A stretch of 14,115 nt of DNA from assembly GCA_031290635.1 (NCBI GenBank), contig JAITNE010000032.1:1-14115 (forward strand), given 5' to 3'. Positions 7,325 through 14,115 of this stretch are shown here, piece after piece. Each line of letters opens with the position of its first letter. The first letter of the stretch is position 1. Below the pieces are notes generated by a model. The model was not told the DNA's origin. It saw nothing but the letters and a program-made list of their open reading frames with translations, and made no database searches. A program made the translations under genes and the position numbers. Source of the DNA: Tannerella sp. (GTDB taxonomy: Bacteria; Bacteroidota; Bacteroidia; Bacteroidales; Tannerellaceae).

Positions 7325-9409
7325 ATGGATTATAATTTTAGAGAAATAGAACAAAAGTGGCAAGCCTACTGGAAAGAAAATAAGACTTATAAGGTCGATA
7401 TCGACAAGAATAAGCCTAAATATTACGTTTTGGACATGTTTCCCTATCCATCGGGAGCAGGCTTGCACGTAGGGCATCCGCTCGGTTATATTGCTTCGGA
7501 CATTTACGCCCGCTATAAACGGCTGAAGGGCTTTAACGTGCTGCATCCTATGGGCTATGACGCCTACGGTCTGCCGGCCGAACAATACGCCATTCAGACA
7601 GGGCAGCATCCTGCTATTACGACAGAGCAAAATATCAAAAGATATAGAGAACAACTTGACAAAATCGGTTTCTCGTTCGATTGGGAGCGCGAAGTACGCA
7701 CCTGCGATCCTGAATTTTACAAATGGACTCAATGGGCTTTCTGCCTGATGTTTCACTCGTATTATACCACCTCCCAAGGAGAGGGAGGAGCGCGTCCAAT
7801 ATCGGAATTGACAGCTCATTTTGATAAATATGGAACTGAGGATTTGAATGTCTCTTGCACTGAAGAACTCTCGTTTACAGCCGATGAATGGTGTTCGTGG
7901 GACGAGCGCAAGCAGCAGGAAACGCTTATGAACTACCGCATTGCGTATCTTGCCGATATGAGCGTTAATTGGTGTCCGGCCTTAGGTACGGTGCTGGCTA
8001 ATGATGAGGTCAGCGAAGGCGTTTCGGTCAGAGGCGGTCATCCTGTCGAACAACGCAAGATGAAGCAGTGGTCGTTGCGTGTTTCGGCTTATGCACAGCG
8101 ACTTTTGGACGGCTTGGATACAATCGACTGGACTGATTCGCTCAAAGAAACACAACGGAATTGGATAGGACGTAGCGAAGGAGCGGAAATACACTTCCCC
8201 CTGGCCTCCTCTCAAAGAGTACGAATAGATATAACAACCCAAAGAGGGGGGACGAAAGCGCGTTATTATGCTATAGAAAAATCGGATTGGAATACTAATA
8301 TTAATCATGCAAGAGAGAATCGTCATAATCCGACAGAAGCAGAAAGAGTGTTATGGGAAATGTTACGCTCAAAAAAGACAGATTATCGATTTCGCAGGCA
8401 ACATCTTATTTATAAGTATATAGTAGATTTTGTTTGCCTCGAAAAACGACTTATTATAGAAGTTGATGGAGACTATCACGATACTGCCGGACAAAAGAAA
8501 TTAGATAATCAACGCACATCCGAATTAACTAACCTTGGTTATAATCTCCTTCGTTTCAAAAATGAAGAAGTATTAGTGAACACAGATAAGGTGATAAAAA
8601 CAATAAGGGATTGCCTTGCTTTAGGAGATGACAAACAATTAGCAGACTTAGTCGGGCATTCTTTAGGAGAGAATCCAGGGGCGATAACTGTTTTCACCAC
8701 CCGTGCCGACACTATTTATGGCGTTACATTTATGGTTCTGGCGCCCGAAAGCGAATACGTTGCACAAGTCGTTACAGTCAAGCAGAAAGCCGAAGTAGAT
8801 ACTTACATCGAAAGCGTCAAACGCCGTACGGAGCGCGAACGCATTGCCGACCGCAAAGTTACGGGCGTTTTCAGCGGTTCGTACGCTATTAATCCGGTGA
8901 ACGGCGCAGAGATTCCGATTTGGATTTCCGATTACGTCTTAGCCGGTTACGGCACGGGCGCTATAATGGCTGTTCCCGCGCACGACAGCCGCGACTATGC
9001 TTTTGCCAAACACTTCGACCTGTCGATTATACCATTAATCGAAGACGCAGATATTTCGGAAGAAAGCTTCGATGCGAAAGACGGCATCATGATAAATTCC
9101 GGATTTCTCAACGGGTTGACCGTCAAGGAAGCCATCCAAAAAGCTAAAGAATACATTGCAGAAAACGATTTAGGCAAGGTGAAAATCAATTATCGTCTGC
9201 GCGACGCTATTTTCAGTCGCCAGCGCTATTGGGGCGAGCCGTTCCCGATTTATTACAAGGACGGAATGCCCTATACCGTTGCTCCCGAAGACCTTCCAAT
9301 CGAACTTCCCGAAGTGGATAAATTTCTCCCCACCGAGACTGGCGAACCGCCTCTGGGACGAGCGAAAGATTGGAGTTATGATGCAAAAATAAAGAACGAT
9401 AAGCTGTAA
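7325..9409 (+). CDS. leuS: Leucyl-tRNA synthetase, N-terminal part only, with in-frame DUF559 nuclease insertion
   Basis: 694 residues. LeuRS charges tRNA-Leu with leucine; Bacteroidales enzymes are roughly 930-950 residues. Residues 1-292 are normal: [17 protein letters not shown] holds the HIGH motif (HVGH 48-51), then [14 protein letters not shown], the zinc/connective region, and [17 protein letters not shown] leading into the CP1 editing domain. Residues about 293-451 are foreign and contain a DUF559 nuclease domain. LeuRS resumes at [12 protein letters not shown] (editing-site threonine-rich loop), [39 protein letters not shown] and [15 protein letters not shown], then ends with a stop at 9407-9409. 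The second half of the Rossmann catalytic fold with KMSKS, the anticodon-binding domain and the C-terminal domain are missing, and no other frame continues them. Alone this protein could not aminoacylate. The frame has no internal stops. It could be a degenerating second copy, or half of a split enzyme of the kind known in Aquifex. Confidence 0.9.
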   Translation: MDYNFREIEQKWQAYWKENKTYKVDIDKNKPKYYVLDMFPYPSGAGLHVGHPLGYIASDIYARYKRLKGFNVLHPMGYDAYGLPAEQYAIQTGQHPAITTEQNIKRYREQLDKIGFSFDWEREVRTCDPEFYKWTQWAFCLMFHSYYTTSQGEGGARPISELTAHFDKYGTEDLNVSCTEELSFTADEWCSWDERKQQETLMNYRIAYLADMSVNWCPALGTVLANDEVSEGVSVRGGHPVEQRKMKQWSLRVSAYAQRLLDGLDTIDWTDSLKETQRNWIGRSEGAEIHFPLASSQRVRIDITTQRGGTKARYYAIEKSDWNTNINHARENRHNPTEAERVLWEMLRSKKTDYRFRRQHLIYKYIVDFVCLEKRLIIEVDGDYHDTAGQKKLDNQRTSELTNLGYNLLRFKNEEVLVNTDKVIKTIRDCLALGDDKQLADLVGHSLGENPGAITVFTTRADTIYGVTFMVLAPESEYVAQVVTVKQKAEVDTYIESVKRRTERERIADRKVTGVFSGSYAINPVNGAEIPIWISDYVLAGYGTGAIMAVPAHDSRDYAFAKHFDLSIIPLIEDADISEESFDAKDGIMINSGFLNGLTVKEAIQKAKEYIAENDLGKVKINYRLRDAIFSRQRYWGEPFPIYYKDGMPYTVAPEDLPIELPEVDKFLPTETGEPPLGRAKDWSYDAKIKNDKL
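7770..7788 (+). repeat. Small GC-rich hairpin inside leuS
   Basis: CCTCCC-AAGGAGA-GGGAGG is a perfect 6-bp stem with a 7-nt loop. It encodes the SQGEG part of a short segment (about residues 148-155) that is a little longer than I recall in other Bacteroidales LeuRS at the same place. It resembles the CCTCC...AAAGAG sequence at the left edge of the DUF559 insert and may be a relic of the same repeat family. Confidence 0.4.
8198..8681 (+). mobile_element. In-frame insertion in leuS encoding a DUF559 (Vsr-like PDDEXK) nuclease domain
   Basis: Residues about 325-432 of the leuS frame match the DUF559 family: [50 protein letters not shown] and [13 protein letters not shown]. The family's putative catalytic residues (the D of IVDF, the E and D of IEVDG, and the nearby H) are all present. 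DUF559 proteins are related to Vsr endonuclease and are usually free-standing. Ends: CCCCTGG-CCTCCTCTC-AAAGAG at 8198-8219 faces an imperfect inverted copy at 8659-8681 (ending CCAGGGG). ATAAC occurs in the same codon phase at 8231-8235 and 8684-8688; collapsing these two copies would remove exactly 151 codons and leave a normal-looking LeuRS loop. The insert is visibly AT-richer than leuS. The precise boundaries are uncertain. Confidence 0.75.
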
Positions 9410-9416
9410 CAAGGAT

Positions 9417-10424
9417 ATGAATTCATCAAAAATACAAATCGATTTTATTACCGAAATCAAGCAAAAAATTCGGCAGGCGCAGTACGATGCTATGAGAGCG
9501 GTAAATGTGCAGTTAATCAACCTTTATTGGGAGATTGGCAAGTCCATTGCCGAAAAACAGGTAGAGAGCTGGGGCAAGTCGATAGTGCAGACTTTGTCAA
9601 AAGAGTTGCAGTCGGAGTTTCCTGGTGTGGGTGGTTTCTCGGTTGCAAATCTATGGTCGATGGCGCAGTTTTATGCCGAATATCATGCGGTTGAAAATCT
9701 CCAACCATTAGTTGGAGAAATTAGTTGGACAAAACATATCGCGATTATGAGCAAGTGTAAAGATAATCTTGAACGCGAATTTTACATTCGTTCAACGCGA
9801 AAATTCGGTTGGACCAAAAATGTGCTGATTAATCAGATAGAGAATAAAACATACGAAAAATATCTGGTAAATCAAACAAATTTCGATGAAACATTGCCTG
9901 AAAAGATTAAAAAGCAGGCGGTTTTGGCTGTGAAAGATGAATATTCCTTCGGTTTCCTTAACCTTGCCAACGAACATTCCGAAAGCAATTTGGAAAATGC
10001 TTTGGTAAGCAATATTCGCAAGTTTTTGCTTGAAATGGGTGGATTTTTTACTTTTGCAGGCAATCAATTTCGCGTGGAGATAGATGATAAAGAGTATTTT
10101 ATTGATTTATTGCTATTCCATCGTCAGTTGCAGTGTTTGGTGGCGGTAGAACTGAAAATCGGCGAGTTTCAGCCTGAGTATAAAGGGAAAATGGAATTTT
10201 ATCTGTCTATTTTGAACGATAAAGTAAAACTATCCAACGAAAACGATGCAATCGGCATTATTATTTGCAAAGAGAAAAACAGAACGGTAGTCGAGTATTC
10301 GCTAAAAACAAGCGCTTTGCCTATCGGCGTAGCGACTTACACTACAACGGCAATTTTGCCCGAAAACTATCGAAAACTGTTGCCAAACAGTGAGGAAATA
10401 AACGAAAAATTAAAAGAATTGTAA
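9417..10424 (+). CDS. YhcG/DUF1016 family PDDEXK nuclease
   Basis: 335 residues, full length for the family. The N-terminal DUF1016 helical domain (INLYWEIGKSIAEKQ, SWGKSIVQTLSKELQSEFPG, FSVANLWSMAQFYAEY) looks DNA-binding. The C-terminal domain has the family block REFYIRSTRKFGWTKNVL and a nuclease core: FIDLLLF with D230 and the E245-L-K247 of VAVELKIGEF, fitting the PDDEXK pattern. Family members are predicted nucleases of accessory regions, often near restriction-modification genes; the substrate is not known. It starts 7 nt after the truncated leuS stop, preceded by AAGGAT, and ends 4 nt before the RNA ligase ATG, so all are probably in one transcript. It is more AT-rich than neighbouring housekeeping genes, suggesting transfer. 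Confidence 0.93.
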   Translation: MNSSKIQIDFITEIKQKIRQAQYDAMRAVNVQLINLYWEIGKSIAEKQVESWGKSIVQTLSKELQSEFPGVGGFSVANLWSMAQFYAEYHAVENLQPLVGEISWTKHIAIMSKCKDNLEREFYIRSTRKFGWTKNVLINQIENKTYEKYLVNQTNFDETLPEKIKKQAVLAVKDEYSFGFLNLANEHSESNLENALVSNIRKFLLEMGGFFTFAGNQFRVEIDDKEYFIDLLLFHRQLQCLVAVELKIGEFQPEYKGKMEFYLSILNDKVKLSNENDAIGIIICKEKNRTVVEYSLKTSALPIGVATYTTTAILPENYRKLLPNSEEINEKLKEL

Positions 10425-10428
10425 AATT

Positions 10429-11793
10429 ATGAGTGTAGTTGAACAAATTTCGGAGCATAGGAATTATGCGGCTCGGCCTATTACTATCAAGGAAATAAAG
10501 CCGCATCCCAATGCCGACAGGCTCAAGATAGCCGTCGTCAATGGCGAAGACGTGATTGTCGATTTGAGCACAAATGTAGGCGATAAGGTTGTGCTTTTCC
10601 CTATTGAGTGCAAGATAAGTCAGCTGTTCTTGACCGAGAACAGCCTTTTCCGTAGCGGTCAGGGTGAAAACAAAAATCCTGAGAAGACAGGTATGTTCGA
10701 CAAGCATGGTCGCGTGCGGGCTATCCGTTTGCGCGGCGTTGTGAGCAACGGGTTTATTGTGCCGCTTTCGCATTTCGATTTCCTTAATGAGGACGACGTA
10801 AATATTGCAGACGAGATACTGAAAGAAGAGTGCTTCGATACCGTCAAAGGCATTACTATTTGCGAAAAGTACGTTGTCAAGCAAAAGAATCCCAAGACAC
10901 AGAATTACAAGCCCAGAAAGACCCTTTCGGAGAAAATCGTTGAACGGCAATGGCGATTTCATTACGAAACCGAAAGGCTGGATAATCATTTGGATCAAAT
11001 CCGGCCGCAGTATCGCATTCATATATCCTACAAAATACATGGCACGTCGATATGCGTAGGGCGCGTGCTGGTGCACAAATTCAAGTGGCGTCCGTTAGTT
11101 TGGCTGGCAAATATATTGCTGGGCGGCAACGAGTATTACCGCGATGTATGGTCGAGCCGACGTGTTATCAAAACCCCCGCATACAAGAAAGTTAACCAAG
11201 CTTTCTATGAAGACGATATCTGGACTCGCGTTTACACGGATGTTTTGAAGGGCAAACTCACGGACGGACAGAGCGTTTACGGCGAGATTGCAGGCTTCTT
11301 GCCCAACGGTTCTTCTATTCAGGGAGAATACGATTACGGCTTCAAGCAGCCCGACACGCAGGAATATATCAATGGCGTTCATTACGGACTGTTTGTTTAT
11401 CGCATCACTAACACGAGCAAAACAGGCGTCGTCAGCGAGTTTGACCCCTTTGAAGTAGCCGAGTGGTGCAAGTTAAGAGGATTGCAATCAGTGCCCTATC
11501 TTGATTCCGGCAAGACGACCGATTATGTGCCCTACACTCCCCCCGAAAATGCTACCGACGAAGAGCAGGCAGACTATCTGCAACGCTGGCAAACGCAGTT
11601 ATACGAGCGCATCAAGCAGAAGCCCGAATTTTACATCGAAAAGCGTTGCTATATCTGCAAAAACAACGTGCCTGCCGAAGGCATCGTCATACGAATAATA
11701 GATAATAATGAAGCGTTCAAACTAAAGAGCAAGGCGTTTTTACTGAAGGAAACCGAGCTGTTAGACAAAGGCGCTGAAGATATTGAAGGATAA
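10429..11793 (+). CDS. ATP-dependent RNA ligase, DRB0094/Rnl5-like
   Basis: 454 residues. Residues 17-120 look like an OB-fold module (PITIKEIKPHPNADRLKIAV, GDKVVLFPIE), similar to the N-terminal OB region of Deinococcus DraRnl. The nucleotidyltransferase domain follows: motif I K202-I-H-G with K202 the expected adenylated lysine, motif III YGEIAGF (284-290), motif IV EGIVIRI (417-423), and motif V KLKSKAF (431-437). These enzymes seal nicks with a 3'-OH end in duplex RNA using ATP. Together with neighbours it suggests RNA repair or processing, but the target is unknown. It is longer than DraRnl (about 340 residues), with extra sequence between motifs I and III and around 330-410. It begins 4 nt after the nuclease stop and ends 6 nt before the GNAT gene. 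No motif is broken. Confidence 0.88.
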   Translation: MSVVEQISEHRNYAARPITIKEIKPHPNADRLKIAVVNGEDVIVDLSTNVGDKVVLFPIECKISQLFLTENSLFRSGQGENKNPEKTGMFDKHGRVRAIRLRGVVSNGFIVPLSHFDFLNEDDVNIADEILKEECFDTVKGITICEKYVVKQKNPKTQNYKPRKTLSEKIVERQWRFHYETERLDNHLDQIRPQYRIHISYKIHGTSICVGRVLVHKFKWRPLVWLANILLGGNEYYRDVWSSRRVIKTPAYKKVNQAFYEDDIWTRVYTDVLKGKLTDGQSVYGEIAGFLPNGSSIQGEYDYGFKQPDTQEYINGVHYGLFVYRITNTSKTGVVSEFDPFEVAEWCKLRGLQSVPYLDSGKTTDYVPYTPPENATDEEQADYLQRWQTQLYERIKQKPEFYIEKRCYICKNNVPAEGIVIRIIDNNEAFKLKSKAFLLKETELLDKGAEDIEG

Positions 11794-11799
11794 AATCAA

Positions 11800-12282
11800 A
11801 TGAAAGAAACAACAATAACAGTACGGAAATGTGATTTCGCCGACGTAGCTGACATCAATGCGGTTGGCGAGCTGCTCAACGCTTATATTGCCGACGAGAT
11901 GGGAGGCGGTCAGCCATTGACGCCCTTGCAGCAGACGCGGTTGGCAGAGCAGCTCGACCGGAACTATAAATCGGTAGTCCTGTTGGCTCTGTCTGACGGC
12001 GTTTATTGCGGTATGCTGGTCGCTTTCGAGAACTTTTCGACCTTTACGATGCACCCGATGCTGAACGTTCACGATGTGATTGTGTTGAACGAATATCGAG
12101 GTCAGGGCATAGGACGGAAGCTGCTTGAGAAGATAGTCGAGACGGCTGACGGCCTTGATTGCAGCCGCGTTACTCTGGAAGTCCGCCACGACAACCTTGT
12201 AGCCCGCAATTTGTATGCCTCGCTTGGCTTTAAGGACACTGTTCCGCCGATGTATTATTGGCGTAAAGATTTGAAACATTAA
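11800..12282 (+). CDS. GNAT-family N-acetyltransferase
   Basis: 160 residues, a single GNAT domain. The acetyl-CoA pyrophosphate loop is R100-G-Q-G-I-G105 within NEYRGQGIGRKLLEKI, and the later DNLVARNLYASLGF is the usual helix and strand of motif B. The acceptor could be a small molecule or a protein; the sequence does not say. It sits 6 nt after the RNA ligase stop and 11 nt before prfB, so it is likely in the same transcript. Functional coupling to RF2 (for example protein acetylation) is only a guess from position. Confidence 0.92.
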   Translation: MKETTITVRKCDFADVADINAVGELLNAYIADEMGGGQPLTPLQQTRLAEQLDRNYKSVVLLALSDGVYCGMLVAFENFSTFTMHPMLNVHDVIVLNEYRGQGIGRKLLEKIVETADGLDCSRVTLEVRHDNLVARNLYASLGFKDTVPPMYYWRKDLKH

Positions 12283-12293
12283 TAAACAAGAAT

Positions 12294-13398
12294 ATGATAA
12301 CATTAGACCAGCTAAAAGAATTGTTGGAACGCGAGGATGCGTTGAGGAGGTATCTTTGACGTCGACGCCAAGATTGTCCAGCTCGAAGAAGAAGAACTGA
12401 GAACCCAAGACCCTGCTTTCTGGGAAGACGCCAAGCGTGCGGAAGCGCAGATGCAAATCGTCCGTGGATTGAAGAAATGGATTGAACTATATAAGGAAGT
12501 GCATGACGCGACGGAGGAGTTGAGCCTCGCTTTCGAGTACGTCAAGGAAGGCGTAACGAGCGAAGAAGAGGTAAACGCCACATACGCGCATACAAAAACG
12601 CTTGTCGAGAATCTGGAGTTTCGCAACATGCTGCGCGAAGAAGCCGACCAGATGAGTTGCGTCCTCAAGATCAACTCCGGCGCCGGCGGCACCGAGAGTC
12701 AGGATTGGGCGCAGATGCTTATGCGGATGTATATGCGTTGGGGTGAAGCCGGCAAGTTCAAGGTCTCCGTCAATCATTTGCTTAACGGCGACGACGCCGG
12801 CATCAAGACCGTAACCATGCAGATAGAAGGCGACTATGCCTACGGCTATCTGAAAGGCGAGAACGGAGTGCATCGCCTTGTGCGGGTCTCGCCCTACAAC
12901 GCTCAGGGCAAGAGGATGACCTCGTTTGCATCCGTCTTTGTCGCCCCGCTCGTTGACGAGACCATCGAAGTAAACATCAGTCAAGCCTGTATTTCGTGGG
13001 ATACCTTCCGTTCGAGCGGCGCGGGCGGCCAGAACGTCAACAAGGTAGAATCGGGCGTCCGCCTGCGCTATCAGTACAAAGACCCCTACACCGGCGAAGA
13101 AGAAGAGATACTGATAGAGAACACCGAGACCCGCGACCAGCCTAAGAACCGCGACAACGCCATGCGCCACCTGCGTTCCATACTATATGATAAGGAGATG
13201 CAGCATCGTTTAGCGGAGAAAGCCAAGGTTGAAGCCAACAAGAAGAAGATAGAGTGGGGTTCACAGATACGCAGTTACGTATTCGACGACCGTCGCGTCA
13301 AAGACCACCGCACGAACTATCAGACCTCCGACGTTACCGGCGTAATGGACGGCAAGATCGACGACTTCATCAAAGCCTATCTAATGGAGTTCGGTTGA
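12294..13398 (+). CDS. prfB: Peptide chain release factor 2, with programmed +1 frameshift
   Basis: RF2 ends translation at UGA and UAA. The ATG at 12294 opens a 21-codon frame (ITLDQLKELLEREDALRRYL) that meets TGA at 12357-12359. The +1 frame then continues as DVDAKIVQLEEEELRTQDPAFW to the stop at 13396-13398, giving 367 residues against 365 in E. coli. The GGQ catalytic motif is at 244-246 (SSGAGGQNVNK). The stop-recognition tripeptide region reads SPY (199-201) where E. coli has SPF. The C-terminus is intact. Annotating only the downstream Met at 12451 would lose about 52 residues. The gene is the last of the packed run starting at leuS, and no separate promoter was identified unless the frameshift site itself serves. 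Confidence 0.97.
12345..12360 (+). promoter_or_regulatory. RF2 autoregulatory +1 frameshift site
   Basis: AGGAGG (12345-12350) is followed directly by TAT CTT TGA C (12351-12360), with the same spacing as E. coli AGGGGG TAT CTT TGA C. Low RF2 makes the ribosome pause at the UGA; the internal Shine-Dalgarno pairs with 16S rRNA and the Leu-tRNA slips from CUU to UUU, entering the +1 frame at GAC. This negative feedback keeps RF2 level constant. Confidence 0.96.
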
Positions 13399-13494
13399 GT
13401 ACTTATGACTTCACGTATTGGCGCGGGCGGCGGGCGTTGAAATAGAGCATGGCAAAACAGATGTTCATTGAGCGCAGACGTAAAGATAATCATG

Positions 13495-13569
13495 ATTTCC
13501 GGAGATGCAGGACAGAGATTGTTTCGTACCTCTTGGGGACGGGAAAATGCAGGCGTCATCTCCGGAAAT
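13495..13569. repeat. 13-bp perfect inverted repeat, 49-nt loop
   Basis: ATTTCCGGAGATG at 13495-13507 is matched exactly by CATCTCCGGAAAT at 13557-13569. The 75-bp unit could be a MITE-like remnant or form a long-looped stem in RNA upstream of pyrH. No target-site duplication is seen at the edges. Confidence 0.7.
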
Positions 13570-13608
13570 AATATTTTGATTTTTGAGGACGGTTTGAAGA
13601 AAAGTCCT

Positions 13609-13616
13609 TACCTTTG
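13609..13616 (+). promoter_or_regulatory. Candidate -7 box for pyrH
   Basis: TACCTTTG matches TAnnTTTG and lies 23 nt upstream of the pyrH ATG. TTTG at 13582-13585 could be a -33 element, at a slightly long spacing of 23 bp. Confidence 0.6.
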
Positions 13617-13639
13617 TCGGAAATTAATAAGCATTTATT

Positions 13640-14115
13640 ATGGCTAAGTACAAAAGAATTTTATTGAAACTCAGCGGTGAATCGCTGATGGGAACTAATG
13701 AGTACGGTATAGACCCTAAGCAACTCAAAAGCTATGTCGAGCAAATAGCAAGCGTCGTAGAGGTGGGCGTGCAGGTGGCGATTGTTATAGGCGGGGGGAA
13801 TATCTTTCGCGGACTGAGCGGCGCTACTCTGGGCTTCGACCGCGTCAGAGGAGACCAGATGGGGATGCTCGCGACCGTTATCAATAGCCTTGCGCTTTGC
13901 TCGGCGTTGAAAGCCGGTGGCACGGACGCCGACGTGCTAACTTCTATCTGCATGGAGCCGGTGGGTGAGTTTTACAGCAAGAACCGCGCTGTGGAACTGC
14001 TCTCGCAAGGCAGGGTTGTAATCATAGCGGGCGGTACGGGTAATCCGTATTTTACTACCGATACGGCTGCTGCCTTGCGTGCGATTGAGCTGGAAACCGA
14101 CGTGCTGCTTAAAGG
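13640..14115 (+). CDS. pyrH: UMP kinase (uridylate kinase), 5' part
   Basis: The first 158 codons are in the window; the usual length is about 235. PyrH phosphorylates UMP to UDP with ATP in pyrimidine nucleotide synthesis, as a cytoplasmic hexamer of the amino-acid-kinase fold. Visible: YKRILLKLSGESLMG (ATP-binding Lys and Gly loop), VIGGGNIFRG, RVRGDQMGMLATVINSLAL and IIAGGTGNPYFTTDTAAALRA, all standard for the bacterial enzyme. The ATG at 13640 is 23 nt after a TACCTTTG box. The gene runs off the right edge in frame. Confidence 0.96.
   Translation, partial: MAKYKRILLKLSGESLMGTNEYGIDPKQLKSYVEQIASVVEVGVQVAIVIGGGNIFRGLSGATLGFDRVRGDQMGMLATVINSLALCSALKAGGTDADVLTSICMEPVGEFYSKNRAVELLSQGRVVIIAGGTGNPYFTTDTAAALRAIELETDVLLK

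Larger units (their letters stand above)
13399..13639. other. Intergenic region between prfB and pyrH
   Basis: This 241-bp gap holds a 13-bp perfect inverted repeat (see separate entry) and a promoter box near its end. No tRNA, long frame or rho-independent terminator with a U-tract was seen. A 40-codon ATG frame (13449-13571) spans the inverted repeat but has nothing to recommend it as a gene. Confidence 0.7.

Noticed and set aside
8198..8688. Intein in leuS
   Set aside because: There is no Cys/Ser/Thr at a left junction with an intein block A, and no terminal His-Asn before a nucleophile at the right junction. The inserted domain is DUF559, not a LAGLIDADG or HNH homing endonuclease of the usual intein type.
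8198..8688. Group I or II intron in leuS
   Set aside because: The reading frame is continuous through the insert without stops and the domain is encoded in frame with leuS, which is not how such introns are arranged.
10342..11076. 244-codon frame on the minus strand
   Set aside because: It is antisense to the nuclease end and the RNA ligase, both of which carry complete motifs.
12294..12451. Sequencing error or pseudogene in prfB
   Set aside because: The break has the exact AGGAGG-TAT-CTT-TGA-C signature of programmed RF2 frameshifting, and both flanking frames encode normal RF2.
12487..13170. 227-codon frame on the minus strand
   Set aside because: It is the shadow of prfB, without a recognisable domain.
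13449..13571. 40-codon ATG frame in the prfB-pyrH gap
   Set aside because: It spans the 13-bp inverted repeat, which explains its repeated Arg-rich ends; no family resemblance or start signal was seen.

Overview
The window looks like a chromosomal segment of a Bacteroidota bacterium, most likely order Bacteroidales. LeuRS, RF2, MnmE and RecJ all read like Bacteroidales proteins. Several genes have the Bacteroidota -7 promoter box TAnnTTTG, and Shine-Dalgarno-like sequences before start codons are mostly absent. The genus cannot be fixed from the sequence alone.

Layout. Positions 1-380 hold a tandem array of 21-bp (7-codon) units that runs in from the left edge, followed by short direct repeats up to about 533. 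On the minus strand lies a recJ-recQ pair (4168 to 525), a two-gene DNA-repair operon of the RecF-pathway type. From the divergent intergenic region (4169-4380) the plus strand carries a DUF362/2x[4Fe-4S] protein and mnmE, 2 nt apart, then an orphan HigA-like antitoxin. Next comes a tightly packed run: a 5' part of leuS (7325-9409), a YhcG/DUF1016 PDDEXK nuclease (9417-10424), a DRB0094/Rnl5-type RNA ligase (10429-11793), a GNAT acetyltransferase (11800-12282) and prfB (12294-13398), with gaps of 4-11 nt. The window ends inside pyrH.

Most interesting region. The leuS frame is abnormal in two ways. First, its CP1 editing domain is interrupted in frame by about 150 codons that encode a DUF559 (Vsr-like, PDDEXK-superfamily) nuclease domain. 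The insert is AT-richer than the flanking leuS and is bounded by inverted-repeat-like ends and a short same-phase direct repeat. Second, the synthetase stops at residue 694, right after the CP1/connective region. It therefore lacks the KMSKS loop, the anticodon-binding domain and the C-terminal domain, and a nuclease gene and an RNA ligase gene follow at once. No 3' half of leuS is present in the window. The gene is either a decaying extra copy or the N-terminal half of a split LeuRS whose other half lies elsewhere. The frame is free of stops across all 694 codons, so its status is open.

prfB carries the classical programmed +1 frameshift (AGGAGG, then TAT CTT TGA C), so the protein must be read as 12294-12356 joined to 12358-13398. 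Other points worth a look are the RecQ with its four-cysteine zinc motif far downstream of the usual place, the 13-bp inverted repeat upstream of pyrH, and the 21-bp repeat array whose variation looks codon-like in one frame.
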